This document shows, piece by piece, positions 24,716 through 36,928 of a stretch of 64,000 bases of DNA. A model generated the notes under the pieces. It was not told where the DNA came from. It ran no database searches and was given only the letters and a program-made list of their open reading frames with translations. The DNA is taken from NCBI GenBank assembly GCA_963585895.1, contig CAUZXS010002471.1, positions 1 to 64,000 of the forward strand, given 5' to 3'. The stretch's first letter is position 1, and each line of letters starts with the position of its first letter. The translations under genes and the position numbers were made by a program. Origin of the DNA: Sepioteuthis lessoniana. Taxonomy: Eukaryota; Mollusca; Cephalopoda; Myopsida; Loliginidae.

Positions 24716-25986
24716 ATGATAAAGCTAAAATGCCTACTTTTTAATAATGTTTTACTTCGTTTAGCTAATACAATCATCAGCATTTTATCCGTGGCTTTAG
24801 TTAGGTTAACCGTAAATATCGTAAGGTCATGCACATGTTTGCAACAAGATCGAGATTTGCAATGTAATTTTACTAAAAACGTTTACTTTATCTGTTAGTT
24901 TTATAGTACAAATGATTAGTTTTTCCCGATAGTTCACGTAGGTTTTCTACTATGAATATCCACTTTTTTCAGGAGTTTTTCTTTCTATTAACGAATGTTT
25001 TGGACATATGTATATTTGCAATGTTATTTAACTAATTTTACATAACCGTTCATTCATTTGACTTTTAAATAAAGACGTATTTAGATAAGGCTAAAATGCC
25101 TACCGCTTTATACCTTTGAATTTTAACTAAAAGATGTATTATGATGAAGCCTAAATACCTACTTTTTAACAATGTTTTACTTCGTTTAGCTAATATTATC
25201 ATGAGCATTTTATCCGTTGCTTCAGTTATGTTAACCGTAAAATCGTAAGCTCATGCAGACGTTTACAAAAAGAACGTGATTTGCAATGTAATTTGAACAA
25301 AAGCTTAAATTTATAAAGATTTATCTGTTAGTTTGTTAGTATAAATGATTAGTGTTTCATGATAGTTAACGTAGATTTTTTTACTATGAATTTCCATGCT
25401 TTTCCGAAGTTTTTTTTATATTAACGTATATAACCTGTGCACATATATATGTTCAGGACAAAAAGTATATGTGCAATGATATTTAACTAATTTTACATAC
25501 CCGTTCATTCCTTTGAATTTTTACTAAAAGACGTATAACGCTAAAATGCCTACCGCTTTATACCTTTGAGATTTAACTAAAAGATGTATTATGATGGGGC
25601 CTAAATGGCTACTTTTTAACAATGTTTTACTTCGTTTAGCTTATCTCATCATAAGCATTTTATCCGTTGCTTCAGTTATGTTAACCGTAAAAATCGTAAG
25701 CTCAAGCAGACGTTTACAAGAAGAACGTGATTTGCAATGTAATTTGACCAAAAGCTTTTACTTTATAAAGATTTATCTGTTAGTTTGTTAGTACAAATGA
25801 TTAGTGTTTCATGATAGTTAACGTAGTTTTTCTACTATGAATTTCCATGCTTTTCAGAAGTTTTTGATATTAACGTATATAACGTGTGCACATATATATG
25901 TTTAGGACAAAAAGTATATGTGCAATGATATTTAACTAATTTTATATGCCCGTTTATACCTTTCAATTTAAGCAAAAAGAGGTATT
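24716..25986 (+). repeat. HOR 20 (1271 bp)
   Basis: Short C with a frame at 24716-24898. A has TTTGAACAAAAG and AACCTGTGC, plus a private ATCATGAGC near 25202. Undeleted B with a frame at 25591-25791. Confidence 0.95.
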
Positions 25987-27234
25987 ATGATAAAGCTAAA
26001 ATGCCTACTTTTTAATAATGTTTTACTTCGTTTAGCTAATACAATCATCAGCATTTTATCCGTGGCTTTAGTTAGGTTAACCGTAAATATCGTAAGGTCA
26101 TGCACATGTTTGCAACAAGATCGAGATTTGCAATGTAATTTTACTAAAAACGTTTACTTTATCTGTTAGTTTTATAGTACAAATGATTAGTTTTTCCCGA
26201 TAGTTCACGTAGGTTTTCTACTATGAATATCCACTTTTTTCAGGAGTTTTTCTTTCTATTAACGAATGTTTTGGACATATGTATATTTGCAATGTTATTT
26301 AACTAATTTTACATAACCGTTCATTCATTTGACTTTTAAATAAAGACGTATTTAGATAAGGCTAAAATGCCTACCGCTTTATACCTTTGAATTTTAACTA
26401 AAAGATGTATTATGATGAAGCCTAAATACCTACTTTTTAACAATGTTTTACTTCGTTTAGCTAATATTATCATAAGCATTTTATCCGTTGCTTCAGTTAT
26501 GTTAACCGTAAAATCGTAAGCTCATGCAGACGTTTACAAAAAGAACGTGATTTGCAATGTAATTTGACCAAAAGCTTAAATTTATAAAGATTTATCTGTT
26601 AGTTTGTTAGTATAAATGATTAGTGTTTCATGATAGTTAACGTAGATTTTTTTACTATGAATTTCCATGCTTTTCCGAAGTTTTTTTTTATATTAACGTA
26701 TATAACGTGTGCACATATATATGTTTAGGACAAAAAGTATATGTGCAATGATATTTAACTAATTTTACATACCCGTTCATTCCTTTGAATTTTTACTAAA
26801 AGACGTATAACGCTAAAATGCCTACCGCTTTATACGTTTGAATTTTAACTAAATGCCTACTTTTTAACAATGTTTTACTTCGTTTAGCTTATCTCATCAT
26901 AAGCATTTTATCCGTTGCTTCAGTTATGTTAACCGTAAAAATCGTAAGCTCAAGCAGACGTTTACAAGAAGAACGTGATTTGCAATGTAATTTGACCAAA
27001 AGCTTTTACTTTATAAAGATTTATCTGTTAGTTTGTTAGTACAAATGATTAGTGTTTCATGATAGTTAACGTAGTTTTTCTACTATGAATTTCCATGCTT
27101 TTCAGAAGTTTTTGATATTAACGTATATAACGTGTGCACATATATATGTTTAGGACAAAAAGTATATGTGCAATGATATTTAACTAATTTTATATGCCCG
27201 TTTATACCTTTCAATTTAAGCAAAAAGAGGTATT
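25987..27234 (+). repeat. HOR 21 (1248 bp)
   Basis: Short C with a frame at 25987-26169. Deleted B with the TATACGTTTG leader. Confidence 0.95.
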
Positions 27235-28505
27235 ATGATAAAGCTAAAATGCCTACTTTTTAATAATGTTTTACTTCGTTTAGCTAATACAATCATCAGC
27301 ATTTTATCCGTGGCTTTAGTTAGGTTAACCGTAAATATCGTAAGGTCATGCACATGTTTGCAACAAGATCGAGATTTGCAATGTAATTTTACTAAAAACG
27401 TTTACTTTATCTGTTAGTTTTATAGTACAAATGATTAGTTTTTCCCGATAGTTCACGTAGGTTTTCTACTATGAATATCCACTTTTTTCAGGAGTTTTTC
27501 TTTCTATTAACGAATGTTTTGGACATATGTATATTTGCAATGTTATTTAACTAATTTTACATAACCGTTCATTCATTTGACTTTTAAATAAAGACGTATT
27601 TAGATAAGGCTAAAATGCCTACCGCTTTATACCTTTGAATTTTAACTAAAAGATGTATTATGATGAAGCCTAAATACCTACTTTTTAACAATGTTTTACT
27701 TCGTTTAGCTAATATTATCATAAGCATTTTATCCGTTGCTTCAGTTATGTTAACCGTAAAATCGTAAGCTCATGCAGACGTTTACAAAAAGAACGTGATT
27801 TGCAATGTAATTTGAACAAAAGCTTAAATTTATAAAGATTTATCTGTTAGTTTGTTAGTATAAATGATTAGTGTTTCATGATAGTTAACGTAGATTTTTT
27901 TACTATGAATTTCCATGCTTTTCCGAAGTTTTTTTTATATTAACGTATATAACCTGTGCACATATATATGTTCAGGACAAAAAGTATATGTGCAATGATA
28001 TTTAACTAATTTTACATACCCGTTCATTCCTTTGAATTTTTACTAAAAGACGTATAACGCTAAAATGCCTACCGCTTTATACCTTTGAGATTTAACTAAA
28101 AGATGTATTATGATGGGGCCTAAATGGCTACTTTTTAACAATGTTTTACTTCGTTTAGCTTATCTCATCATAAGCATTTTATCCGTTGCTTCAGTTATGT
28201 TAACCGTAAAAATCGTAAGCTCAAGCAGACGTTTACAAGAAGAACGTGATTTGCAATGTAATTTGACCAAAAGCTTTTACTTTATAAAGATTTATCTGTT
28301 AGTTTGTTAGTACAAATGATTAGTGTTTCATGATAGTTAACGTAGTTTTTCTACTATGAATTTCCATGCTTTTCAGAAGTTTTTGATATTAACGTATATA
28401 ACGTGTGCACATATATATGTTTAGGACAAAAAGTATATGTGCAATGATATTTAACTAATTTTATATGCCCGTTTATACCTTTCAATTTAAGCAAAAAGAG
28501 GTATT
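27235..28505 (+). repeat. HOR 22 (1271 bp)
   Basis: Short C with a frame at 27235-27417. A has the TTTGAACAAAAG and AACCTGTGC pair shared only with HOR 20. Undeleted B with a frame at 28110-28310. Confidence 0.95.
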
Positions 28506-29773
28506 ATGATAAAGCTAAAATGCCTACTTTTTAATAATGTTTTACTTCGTTTAGCTAATACAATCATCAGCATTTTATCCGTGGCTTTAGTTAGGTTAAC
28601 CGTAAATATCGTAAGGTCATGCACATGTTTGCAACAAGATCGAGATTTGCAATGTAATTTTACTAAAAACGTTTACTTTATAAAGATTTTTCTGTTAGTT
28701 TTATAGTACAAATGATTAGTTTTTCCCGATAGTTCACGTAGGTTTTCTACTATGAATATCCACTTTTTTCAGGAGTTTTTCTTTCTATTAACGAATGTTT
28801 TGGACATATGTATATTTGCAATGTTATTTAACTAATTTTACATAACCGTTCATTCATTTGACTTTTAAATAAAGACGTATTTAGATAAGGCTAAAATGCC
28901 TACCGCTTTATACCTTTGAATTTTAACTAAAAGATGTATTATGATGAAGCCTAAATACCTACTTTTTAACAATGTTTTACTTCGTTTAGCTAATATTATC
29001 ATAAGCATTTTATCCGTTGCTTCAGTTATGTTAACCGTAAAATCGTAAGCTCATGCAGACGTTTACAAAAAGAACGTGATTTGCAATGTAATTTGACCAA
29101 AAGCTTAAATTTATAAAGATTTATCTGTTAGTTTGTTAGTATAAATGTTTCATGATAGTTAACGTAAATGTTTCATGATAGTTAACGTAGATTTTTTTAC
29201 TATGAATTTCCATGCTTTTCCGAAGTTTTTTTTTATATTAACGTATATAACGTGTGCACATATATATGTTTAGGACAAAAAGTATATGTGCAATGATATT
29301 TAACTAATTTTACATACCCGTTCATTCCTTTGAATTTTTACTAAAAGACGTATAACGCTAAAATGCCTACCGCTTTATACGTTTGAATTTTAACTAAATG
29401 CCTACTTTTTAACAATGTTTTACTTCGTTTAGCTTATCTCATCATAAGCATTTTATCCGTTGCTTCAGTTATGTTAACCGTAAAAATCGTAAGCTCAAGC
29501 AGACGTTTACAAGAAGAACGTGATTTGCAATGTAATTTGACCAAAAGCTTTTACTTTATAAAGATTTATCTGTTAGTTTGTTAGTACAAATGATTAGTGT
29601 TTCATGATAGTTAACGTAGTTTTTCTACTATGAATTTCCATGCTTTTCAGAAGTTTTTGATATTAACGTATATAACGTGTGCACATATATATGTTTAGGA
29701 CAAAAAGTATATGTGCAATGATATTTAACTAATTTTATATGCCCGTTTATACCTTTCAATTTAAGCAAAAAGA
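28506..29773 (+). repeat. HOR 23 (about 1268 bp) with a 23-bp internal duplication
   Basis: Long C with a frame at 28506-28706. A has lost ATTAGTG and carries a 23-bp tandem duplication at 29143-29188. B (near 29398) is deleted, with the TATACGTTTG leader. Confidence 0.95.
29143..29188 (+). repeat. 23-bp tandem duplication inside A of HOR 23
   Basis: Two exact copies, 29143-29165 and 29166-29188, each starting AAATGTTTCATGATAG and ending TTAACGT. The unit exists only because the 7-bp ATTAGTG deletion brought AAATG next to TTTCATG, so the deletion came first. Confidence 0.9.
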
Positions 29774-30595
29774 GGTATAAAGCTAAAATGCCTACTTTTT
29801 AATAATGTTTTACTTCGTTTAGCTAATACAATCATCAGCATTTTATCCGTGGCTTTAGTTAGGTTAACCGTAAATATCGTAAGGTCATGCACATGTTTGC
29901 AACAAGATCGAGATTTGCAATGTAATTTTACTAAAAACGTTTACTTTATCTGTTAGTTTTATAGTACAAATGATTAGTTTTTCCCGATAGTTCACGTAGG
30001 TTTTTTACTATGAATATCCACTTTTTTCAGGAGTTTTTCTTTCTATTAACGAATGTTTTGGACATATGTATATTTGCAATGTTATTTAACTAATTTTACA
30101 TAACCGTTCATTCATTTGACTTTTAAATAAAGACGTATTTAGATAAGGCTAAAATGCCTACCGCTTTATACCTTTGAATTTTAACTAAAAGATGTATTAT
30201 GATGAAGCCTAAATACCTACTTTTTAACAATGTTTTACTTCGTTTAGCTAATATTATCATAAGCATTTTATCCGTTGCTTCAGTTATGTTAACCGTAAAA
30301 TCGTAAGCTCATGCAGACGTTTACAAAAAGAACGTGATTTGCAATGTAATTTGACCAAAAGCTTAAATTTATAAAGATTTATCTGTTAGTTTGTTAGTAT
30401 AAATGATTAGTGTTTCATGATAGTTAACGTAGATTTTTTTACTATGAATTTCCATGCTTTTCCGAAGTTTTTTTTATATTAACGTATATAACGTGTGCAC
30501 ATATATATGTTCAGGACAAAAAGTATATGTGCAATGATATTTAACTAATTTTATATGCCCGTTTATACCTTTCAATTTAAGCAAAAAGAGGTATT
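29774..30595 (+). repeat. HOR 24: dimeric unit, C plus A/B fusion (about 822 bp)
   Basis: Six bases including the C start codon are missing (AGAGGTATAAAGC at 29771), so the C frame has no ATG. A starts at 30199 and has the A marker at 30512 (GTTCAGG), but ends with the B tail from 30554 (TTATATGCCC) and passes straight into C. One monomer has been lost by exchange between A and B inside about 40 bp of shared sequence. Confidence 0.93.
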
Positions 30596-31866
30596 ATGAT
30601 AAAGCTAAAATGCCTACTTTTTAATAATGTTTTACTTCGTTTAGCTAATACAATCATCAGCATTTTATCCGTGGCTTTAGTTAGGTTAACCGTAAATATC
30701 GTAAGGTCATGCACATGTTTGCAACAAGATCGAGATTTGCAATGTAATTTTACTAAAAACGTTTACTTTATCTGTTAGTTTTATAGTACAAATGATTAGT
30801 TTTTCCCGATAGTTCACGTAGGTTTTTTACTATGAATATCCACTTTTTTCAGGAGTTTTTCTTTCTATTAACGAATGTTTTGGACATATGTATATTTGCA
30901 ATGTTATTTAACTAATTTTACATAACCGTTCATTCATTTGACTTTTAAATAAAGACGTATTTAGATAAGGCTAAAATGCCTACCGCTTTATACCTTTGAA
31001 TTTTAACTAAAAGATGTATTATGATGAAGCCTAAATACCTACTTTTTAACAATGTTTTACTTCGTTTAGCTAATATTATCATAAGCATTTTATCCGTTGC
31101 TTCAGTTATGTTAACCGTAAAATCGTAAGCTCATGCAGACGTTTACAAAAAGAACGTGATTTGCAATGTAATTTGACCAAAAGCTTAAATTTATAAAGAT
31201 TTATCTGTTAGTTTGTTAGTATAAATGATTAGTGTTTCATGATAGTTAACGTAGATTTTTTTACTATGAATTTCCATGCTTTTCCGAAGTTTTTTTTATA
31301 TTAACGTATATAACGTGTGCACATATATATGTTCAGGACAAAAAGTATATGTGCAATGATATTTAACTAATTTTACATACCCGTTCATTCCTTTGAATTT
31401 TTACTAAAAGACGTATAACGCTAAAATGCCTACCGCTTTATACCTTTGAGATTTAACTAAAAGATGTATTATGATGGGGCCTAAATGGCTACTTTTTAAC
31501 AATGTTTTACTTCGTTTAGCTTATCTCATCATAAGCATTTTATCCGTTGCTTCAGTTATGTTAACCGTAAAAATCGTAAGCTCAAGCAGACGTTTACAAG
31601 AAGAACGTGATTTGCAATGTAATTTGACCAAAAGCTTTTACTTTATAAAGATTTATCTGTGAGTTTGTTAGTACAAATGATTAGTGTTTCATGATAGTTA
31701 ACGTAGTTTTTCTACTATGAATTTCCATGCTTTTCAGAAGTTTTTGATATTAACGTATATAACGTGTGCACATATATATGTTTAGGACAAAAAGTATATG
31801 TGCAATGATATTTAACTAATTTTATATGCCCGTTTATACCTTTCAATTTAAGCAAAAAGAGGTATT
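30596..31866 (+). repeat. HOR 25 (1271 bp)
   Basis: Short C with a frame at 30596-30778. Undeleted B with a frame at 31471-31662, shortened to 63 codons by TTA to TGA. Confidence 0.95.
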
Positions 31867-33115
31867 ATGATAAAGCTAAAATGCCTACTTTTTAATAATG
31901 TTTTACTTCGTTTAGCTAATACAATCATCAGCATTTTATCCGTGGCTTTAGTTAGGTTAACCGTAAATATCGTAAGGTCATGCACATGTTTGCAACAAGA
32001 TCGAGATTTGCAATGTAATTTTACTAAAAACGTTTACTTTATCTGTTAGTTTTATAGTACAAATGATTAGTTTTTCCCGATAGTTCACGTAGGTTTTCTA
32101 CTATGAATATCCACTTTTTTCAGGAGTTTTTCTTTCTATTAACGAATGTTTTGGACATATGTATATTTGCAATGCTATTTAACTAATTTTACATAACCGT
32201 TCATTCATTTGACTTTTAAATAAAGACGTATTTAGATAAGGCTAAAATGCCTACCGCTTTATACCTTTGAATTTTAACTAAAAGATGTATTATGATGAAG
32301 CCTAAATACCTACTTTTTAACAATGTTTTACTTCGTTTAGCTAATATTATCATAAGCATTTTATCCGTTGCTTCAGTTATGTTAACCGTAAAATCGTAAG
32401 CTCATGCAGACGTTTACAAAAAGAACGTGATTTGCAATGTAATTTGACCAAAAGCTTAAATTTATAAAGATTTATCTGTTAGTTTGTTAGTATAAATGAT
32501 TAGTGTTTCATGATAGTTAACGTAGATTTTTTTTACTATGAATTTCCATGCTTTTCCGAAGTTTTTTTTTATATTAACGTATATAACGTGTGCACATATA
32601 TATGTTTAGGACAAAAAGTATATGTGCAATGATATTTAACTAATTTTACATACCCGTTCATTCCTTTGAATTTTTACTAAAAGACGTATAACGCTAAAAT
32701 GCCTACCGCTTTATACGTTTGAATTTTAACTAAATGCCTACTTTTTAACAATGTTTTACTTCGTTTAGCTTATCTCATCATAAGCATTTTATCCGTTGCT
32801 TCAGTTATGTTAACCGTAAAAATCGTAAGCTCAAGCAGACGTTTACAAGAAGAACGTGATTTGCAATGTAATTTGACCAAAAGCTTTTACTTTATAAAGA
32901 TTTATCTGTTAGTTTGTTAGTACAAATGATTAGTGTTTCATGATAGTTAACGTAGTTTTTCTACTATGAATTTCCATGCTTTTCAGAAGTTTTTGATATT
33001 AACGTATATAACGTGTGCACATATATATGTTTAGGACAAAAAGTATATGTGCAATGATATTTAACTAATTTTATATGCCCGTTTATACCTTTCAATTTAA
33101 GCAAAAAGAGGTATT
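31867..33115 (+). repeat. HOR 26 (1249 bp)
   Basis: Short C with a frame at 31867-32049 and a private GCAATGCTATTT near 32175. A has one T more in GATTTTTTTTAC. Deleted B with the TATACGTTTG leader. Confidence 0.95.
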
Positions 33116-33756
33116 ATGATAAAGCTAAAATGCCTACTTTTTAATAATGTTTTACTTCGTTTAGCTAATACAATCATCAGCATTTTATCCGTGGCTTTAG
33201 TTAGGTTAACCGTAAATATCGTAAGGTCATGCAAGTATATGTGCAATGATATTTAACTAATTTTACATACCCGTTCATTCCTTTGAATTTTTACTAAAAG
33301 ACGTATAACGCTAAAATGCCTACCGCTTTATACCTTTGAGATTTAACTAAAAGATGTATTATGATGGGGCCTAAATGGCTACTTTTTAACAATGTTTTAC
33401 TTCGTTTAGCTTATCTCATCATAAGCATTTTATCCGTTGCTTCAGTTATGTTAACCGTAAAAATCGTAAGCTCAAGCAGACGTTTACAAGAAGAACGTGA
33501 TTTGCAATGTAATTTGACCAAAAGCTTTTACTTTATAAAGATTTATCTGTGAGTTTGTTAGTACAAATGATTAGTGTTTCATGATAGTTAACGTAGTTTT
33601 TCTACTATGAATTTCCATGCTTTTCAGAAGTTTTTGATATTAACGTATATAACGTGTGCACATATATATGTTTAGGACAAAAAGTATATGTGCAATGATA
33701 TTTAACTAATTTTATATGCCCGTTTATACCTTTCAATTTAAGCAAAAAGAGGTATT
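33116..33756 (+). repeat. HOR 27: truncated C fused to A tail, plus B (641 bp)
   Basis: C is cut after GGTCATGCA and joined at about 33233 to the last part of an A monomer (AGTATATGTGCAATG). The C frame becomes 46 codons (33116-33256), ending CKYMCNDI. B is undeleted with a 63-codon frame at 33361-33552. Confidence 0.95.
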
Positions 33757-35005
33757 ATGATAAAGCTAAAATGCCTACTTTTTAATAATGTTTTACTTCG
33801 TTTAGCTAATACAATCATCAGCATTTTATCCGTGGCTTTAGTTAGGTTAACCGTAAATATCGTAAGGTCATGCACATGTTTGCAACAAGATCGAGATTTG
33901 CAATGTAATTTTACTAAAAACGTTTACTTTATCTGTTAGTTTTATAGTACAAATGATTAGTTTTTCCCGATAGTTCACGTAGGTTTTCTACTATGAATAT
34001 CCACTTTTTTCAGGAGTTTTTCTTTCTATTAACGAATGTTTTGGACATATGTATATTTGCAATGCTATTTAACTAATTTTACATAACCGTTCATTCATTT
34101 GACTTTTAAATAAAGACGTATTTAGATAAGGCTAAAATGCCTACCGCTTTATACCTTTGAATTTTAACTAAAAGATGTATTATGATGAAGCCTAAATACC
34201 TACTTTTTAACAATGTTTTACTTCGTTTAGCTAATATTATCATAAGCATTTTATCCGTTGCTTCAGTTATGTTAACCGTAAAATCGTAAGCTCATGCAGA
34301 CGTTTACAAAAAGAACGTGATTTGCAATGTAATTTGACCAAAAGCTTAAATTTATAAAGATTTATCTGTTAGTTTGTTAGTATAAATGATTAGTGTTTCA
34401 TGATAGTTAACGTAGATTTTTTTTACTATGAATTTCCATGCTTTTCCGAAGTTTTTTTTTATATTAACGTATATAACGTGTGCACATATATATGTTTAGG
34501 ACAAAAAGTATATGTGCAATGATATTTAACTAATTTTACATACCCGTTCATTCCTTTGAATTTTTACTAAAAGACGTATAACGCTAAAATGCCTACCGCT
34601 TTATACGTTTGAATTTTAACTAAATGCCTACTTTTTAACAATGTTTTACTTCGTTTAGCTTATCTCATCATAAGCATTTTATCCGTTGCTTCAGTTATGT
34701 TAACCGTAAAAATCGTAAGCTCAAGCAGACGTTTACAAGAAGAACGTGATTTGCAATGTAATTTGACCAAAAGCTTTTACTTTATAAAGATTTATCTGTT
34801 AGTTTGTTAGTACAAATGATTAGTGTTTCATGATAGTTAACGTAGTTTTTCTACTATGAATTTCCATGCTTTTCAGAAGTTTTTGATATTAACGTATATA
34901 ACGTGTGCACATATATATGTTTAGGACAAAAAGTATATGTGCAATGATATTTAACTAATTTTATATGCCCGTTTATACCTTTCAATTTAAGCAAAAAGAG
35001 GTATT
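33757..35005 (+). repeat. HOR 28 (1249 bp)
   Basis: Short C with a frame at 33757-33939. It repeats the private GCAATGCTATTT and longer T tract of HOR 26, 1890 bp further on. Deleted B. Confidence 0.95.
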
Positions 35006-35646
35006 ATGATAAAGCTAAAATGCCTACTTTTTAATAATGTTTTACTTCGTTTAGCTAATACAATCATCAGCATTTTATCCGTGGCTTTAGTTAGGTTAAC
35101 CGTAAATATCGTAAGGTCATGCAAGTATATGTGCAATGATATTTAACTAATTTTACATACCCGTTCATTCCTTTGAATTTTTACTAAAAGACGTATAACG
35201 CTAAAATGCCTACCGCTTTATACCTTTGAGATTTAACTAAAAGATGTATTATGATGGGGCCTAAATGGCTACTTTTTAACAATGTTTTACTTCGTTTAGC
35301 TTATCTCATCATAAGCATTTTATCCGTTGCTTCAGTTATGTTAACCGTAAAAATCGTAAGCTCAAGCAGACGTTTACAAGAAGAACGTGATTTGCAATGT
35401 AATTTGACCAAAAGCTTTTACTTTATAAAGATTTATCTGTGAGTTTGTTAGTACAAATGATTAGTGTTTCATGATAGTTAACGTAGTTTTTCTACTATGA
35501 ATTTCCATGCTTTTCAGAAGTTTTTGATATTAACGTATATAACGTGTGCACATATATATGTTTAGGACAAAAAGTATATGTGCAATGATATTTAACTAAT
35601 TTTATATGCCCGTTTATACCTTTCAATTTAAGCAAAAAGAGGTATT
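35006..35646 (+). repeat. HOR 29: second truncated C/A-tail fusion plus B (641 bp)
   Basis: It has the same junction as HOR 27, at about 35123, exactly 1890 bp away. The 46-codon C frame is at 35006-35146. Undeleted B with a 63-codon frame at 35251-35442. Confidence 0.95.
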
Positions 35647-36928
35647 ATGATAAAGCTAAAATGCCTACTTTTTAATAATGTTTTACTTCGTTTAGCTAAT
35701 ACAATCATCAGCATTTTATCCGTGGCTTTAGTTAGGTTAACCGTAAATATCGTAAGGTCATGCACATGTTTGCAACAAGATCGAGATTTGCAATGTAATT
35801 TTACTAAAAACGTTTACTTTATAATGATTTTTCTGTTAGTTTTATAGTACAAATGATTAGTTTTTCCCGATAGTTCACGTAGGTTTTCTACTATGAATAT
35901 CCACTTTTTTCAGGAGTTTTTCTTTCTATTAACGAATGTTTTGGACATATGTATATTTGCAATGTTATTTAACTAATTTTACATAACCGTTCATTCATTT
36001 GACTTTTAAATAAAGACGTATTTAGATAAGGCTAAAATGCCTACCGCTTTATACCTTTGAATTTTAACTAAAAGATGTATTATGATGAAGCCTAAATACC
36101 TACTTTTTAACAATTGTCTTACTTCGTTTAGCTAATATTATCATAAGCATTTTATCCGTTGCTTCAGTTATGTTAACCGTAAAATCGTAAGCTCATGCAG
36201 ACGTTTACAAAAAGAACGTGATTTGCAATGTAATTTGACCAAAAGCTTAAATTTATAAAGATTTATCTGTTAGTTTGTTAGTATAAATGATTAGTGTTTC
36301 ATGATAGTTAACGTAGATTTTTTTACTATGAATTTCCATGCTTTTCCGAAGTTTTTTTTATATTAACGTATATAACGTGTGCACATATATATGTTCAGGA
36401 CAAAAAGTATATGTGCAATGATATTTAACTAATTTTACATACCCGTTCATTCCTTTGAATTTTTACTAAAAGACGTATAACGCTAAAATGCCTACCGCTT
36501 TATACCTTTGAGATTTAACTAAAAGATGTATTATGATGGGGCCTAAATGGCTACTTTTTAACAATGTTTTACTTCGTTTAGCTTATCTCATCATAAGCAT
36601 TTTATCCGTTGCTTCAGTTATGTTAACCGTAAAAATCGTAAGCTCAAGCAGACGTTTACAAGAAGAACGTGATTTGCAATGTAATTTGACCAAAAGCTTT
36701 TACTTTATAAAGATTTATCTGTTAGTTTGTTAGTACAAATGATTAGTGTTTCATGATAGTTAACGTAGTTTTTCTACTATGAATTTCCATGCTTTTCAGA
36801 AGTTTTTGATATTAACGTATATAACGTGTGCACATATATATGTTTAGGACAAAAAGTATATGTGCAATGATATTTAACTAATTTTATATGCCCGTTTATA
36901 CCTTTCAATTTAAGCAAAAAGAGGTATT
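35647..36928 (+). repeat. HOR 30 (1282 bp)
   Basis: Long C with a frame at 35647-35847, with a private TATAATGATTT giving M for K at codon 60. A (36082) has CAATTGTCTTAC. Undeleted B with a frame at 36533-36733. Confidence 0.95.

Larger units (their letters stand above)
23468..28680 (+). repeat. 2519-bp tandem duplication of two HORs
   Basis: HORs 19-20 match HORs 21-22 at +2519 bp, with the paired private changes TTTGAACAAAAG and AACCTGTGC in HORs 20 and 22 only. A difference at 25202 (ATCATGAGC) is confined to the left copy. Confidence 0.85.
31343..35835 (+). repeat. 1890-bp-period segment with two identical non-homologous junctions
   Basis: Sequence from about 31343 matches sequence 1890 bp further on through B, a full C-A-B and a truncated C, to about 33.93 kb, where the right copy switches to a long C. 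The junctions at about 33233 and 35123 are identical. Confidence 0.88.
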
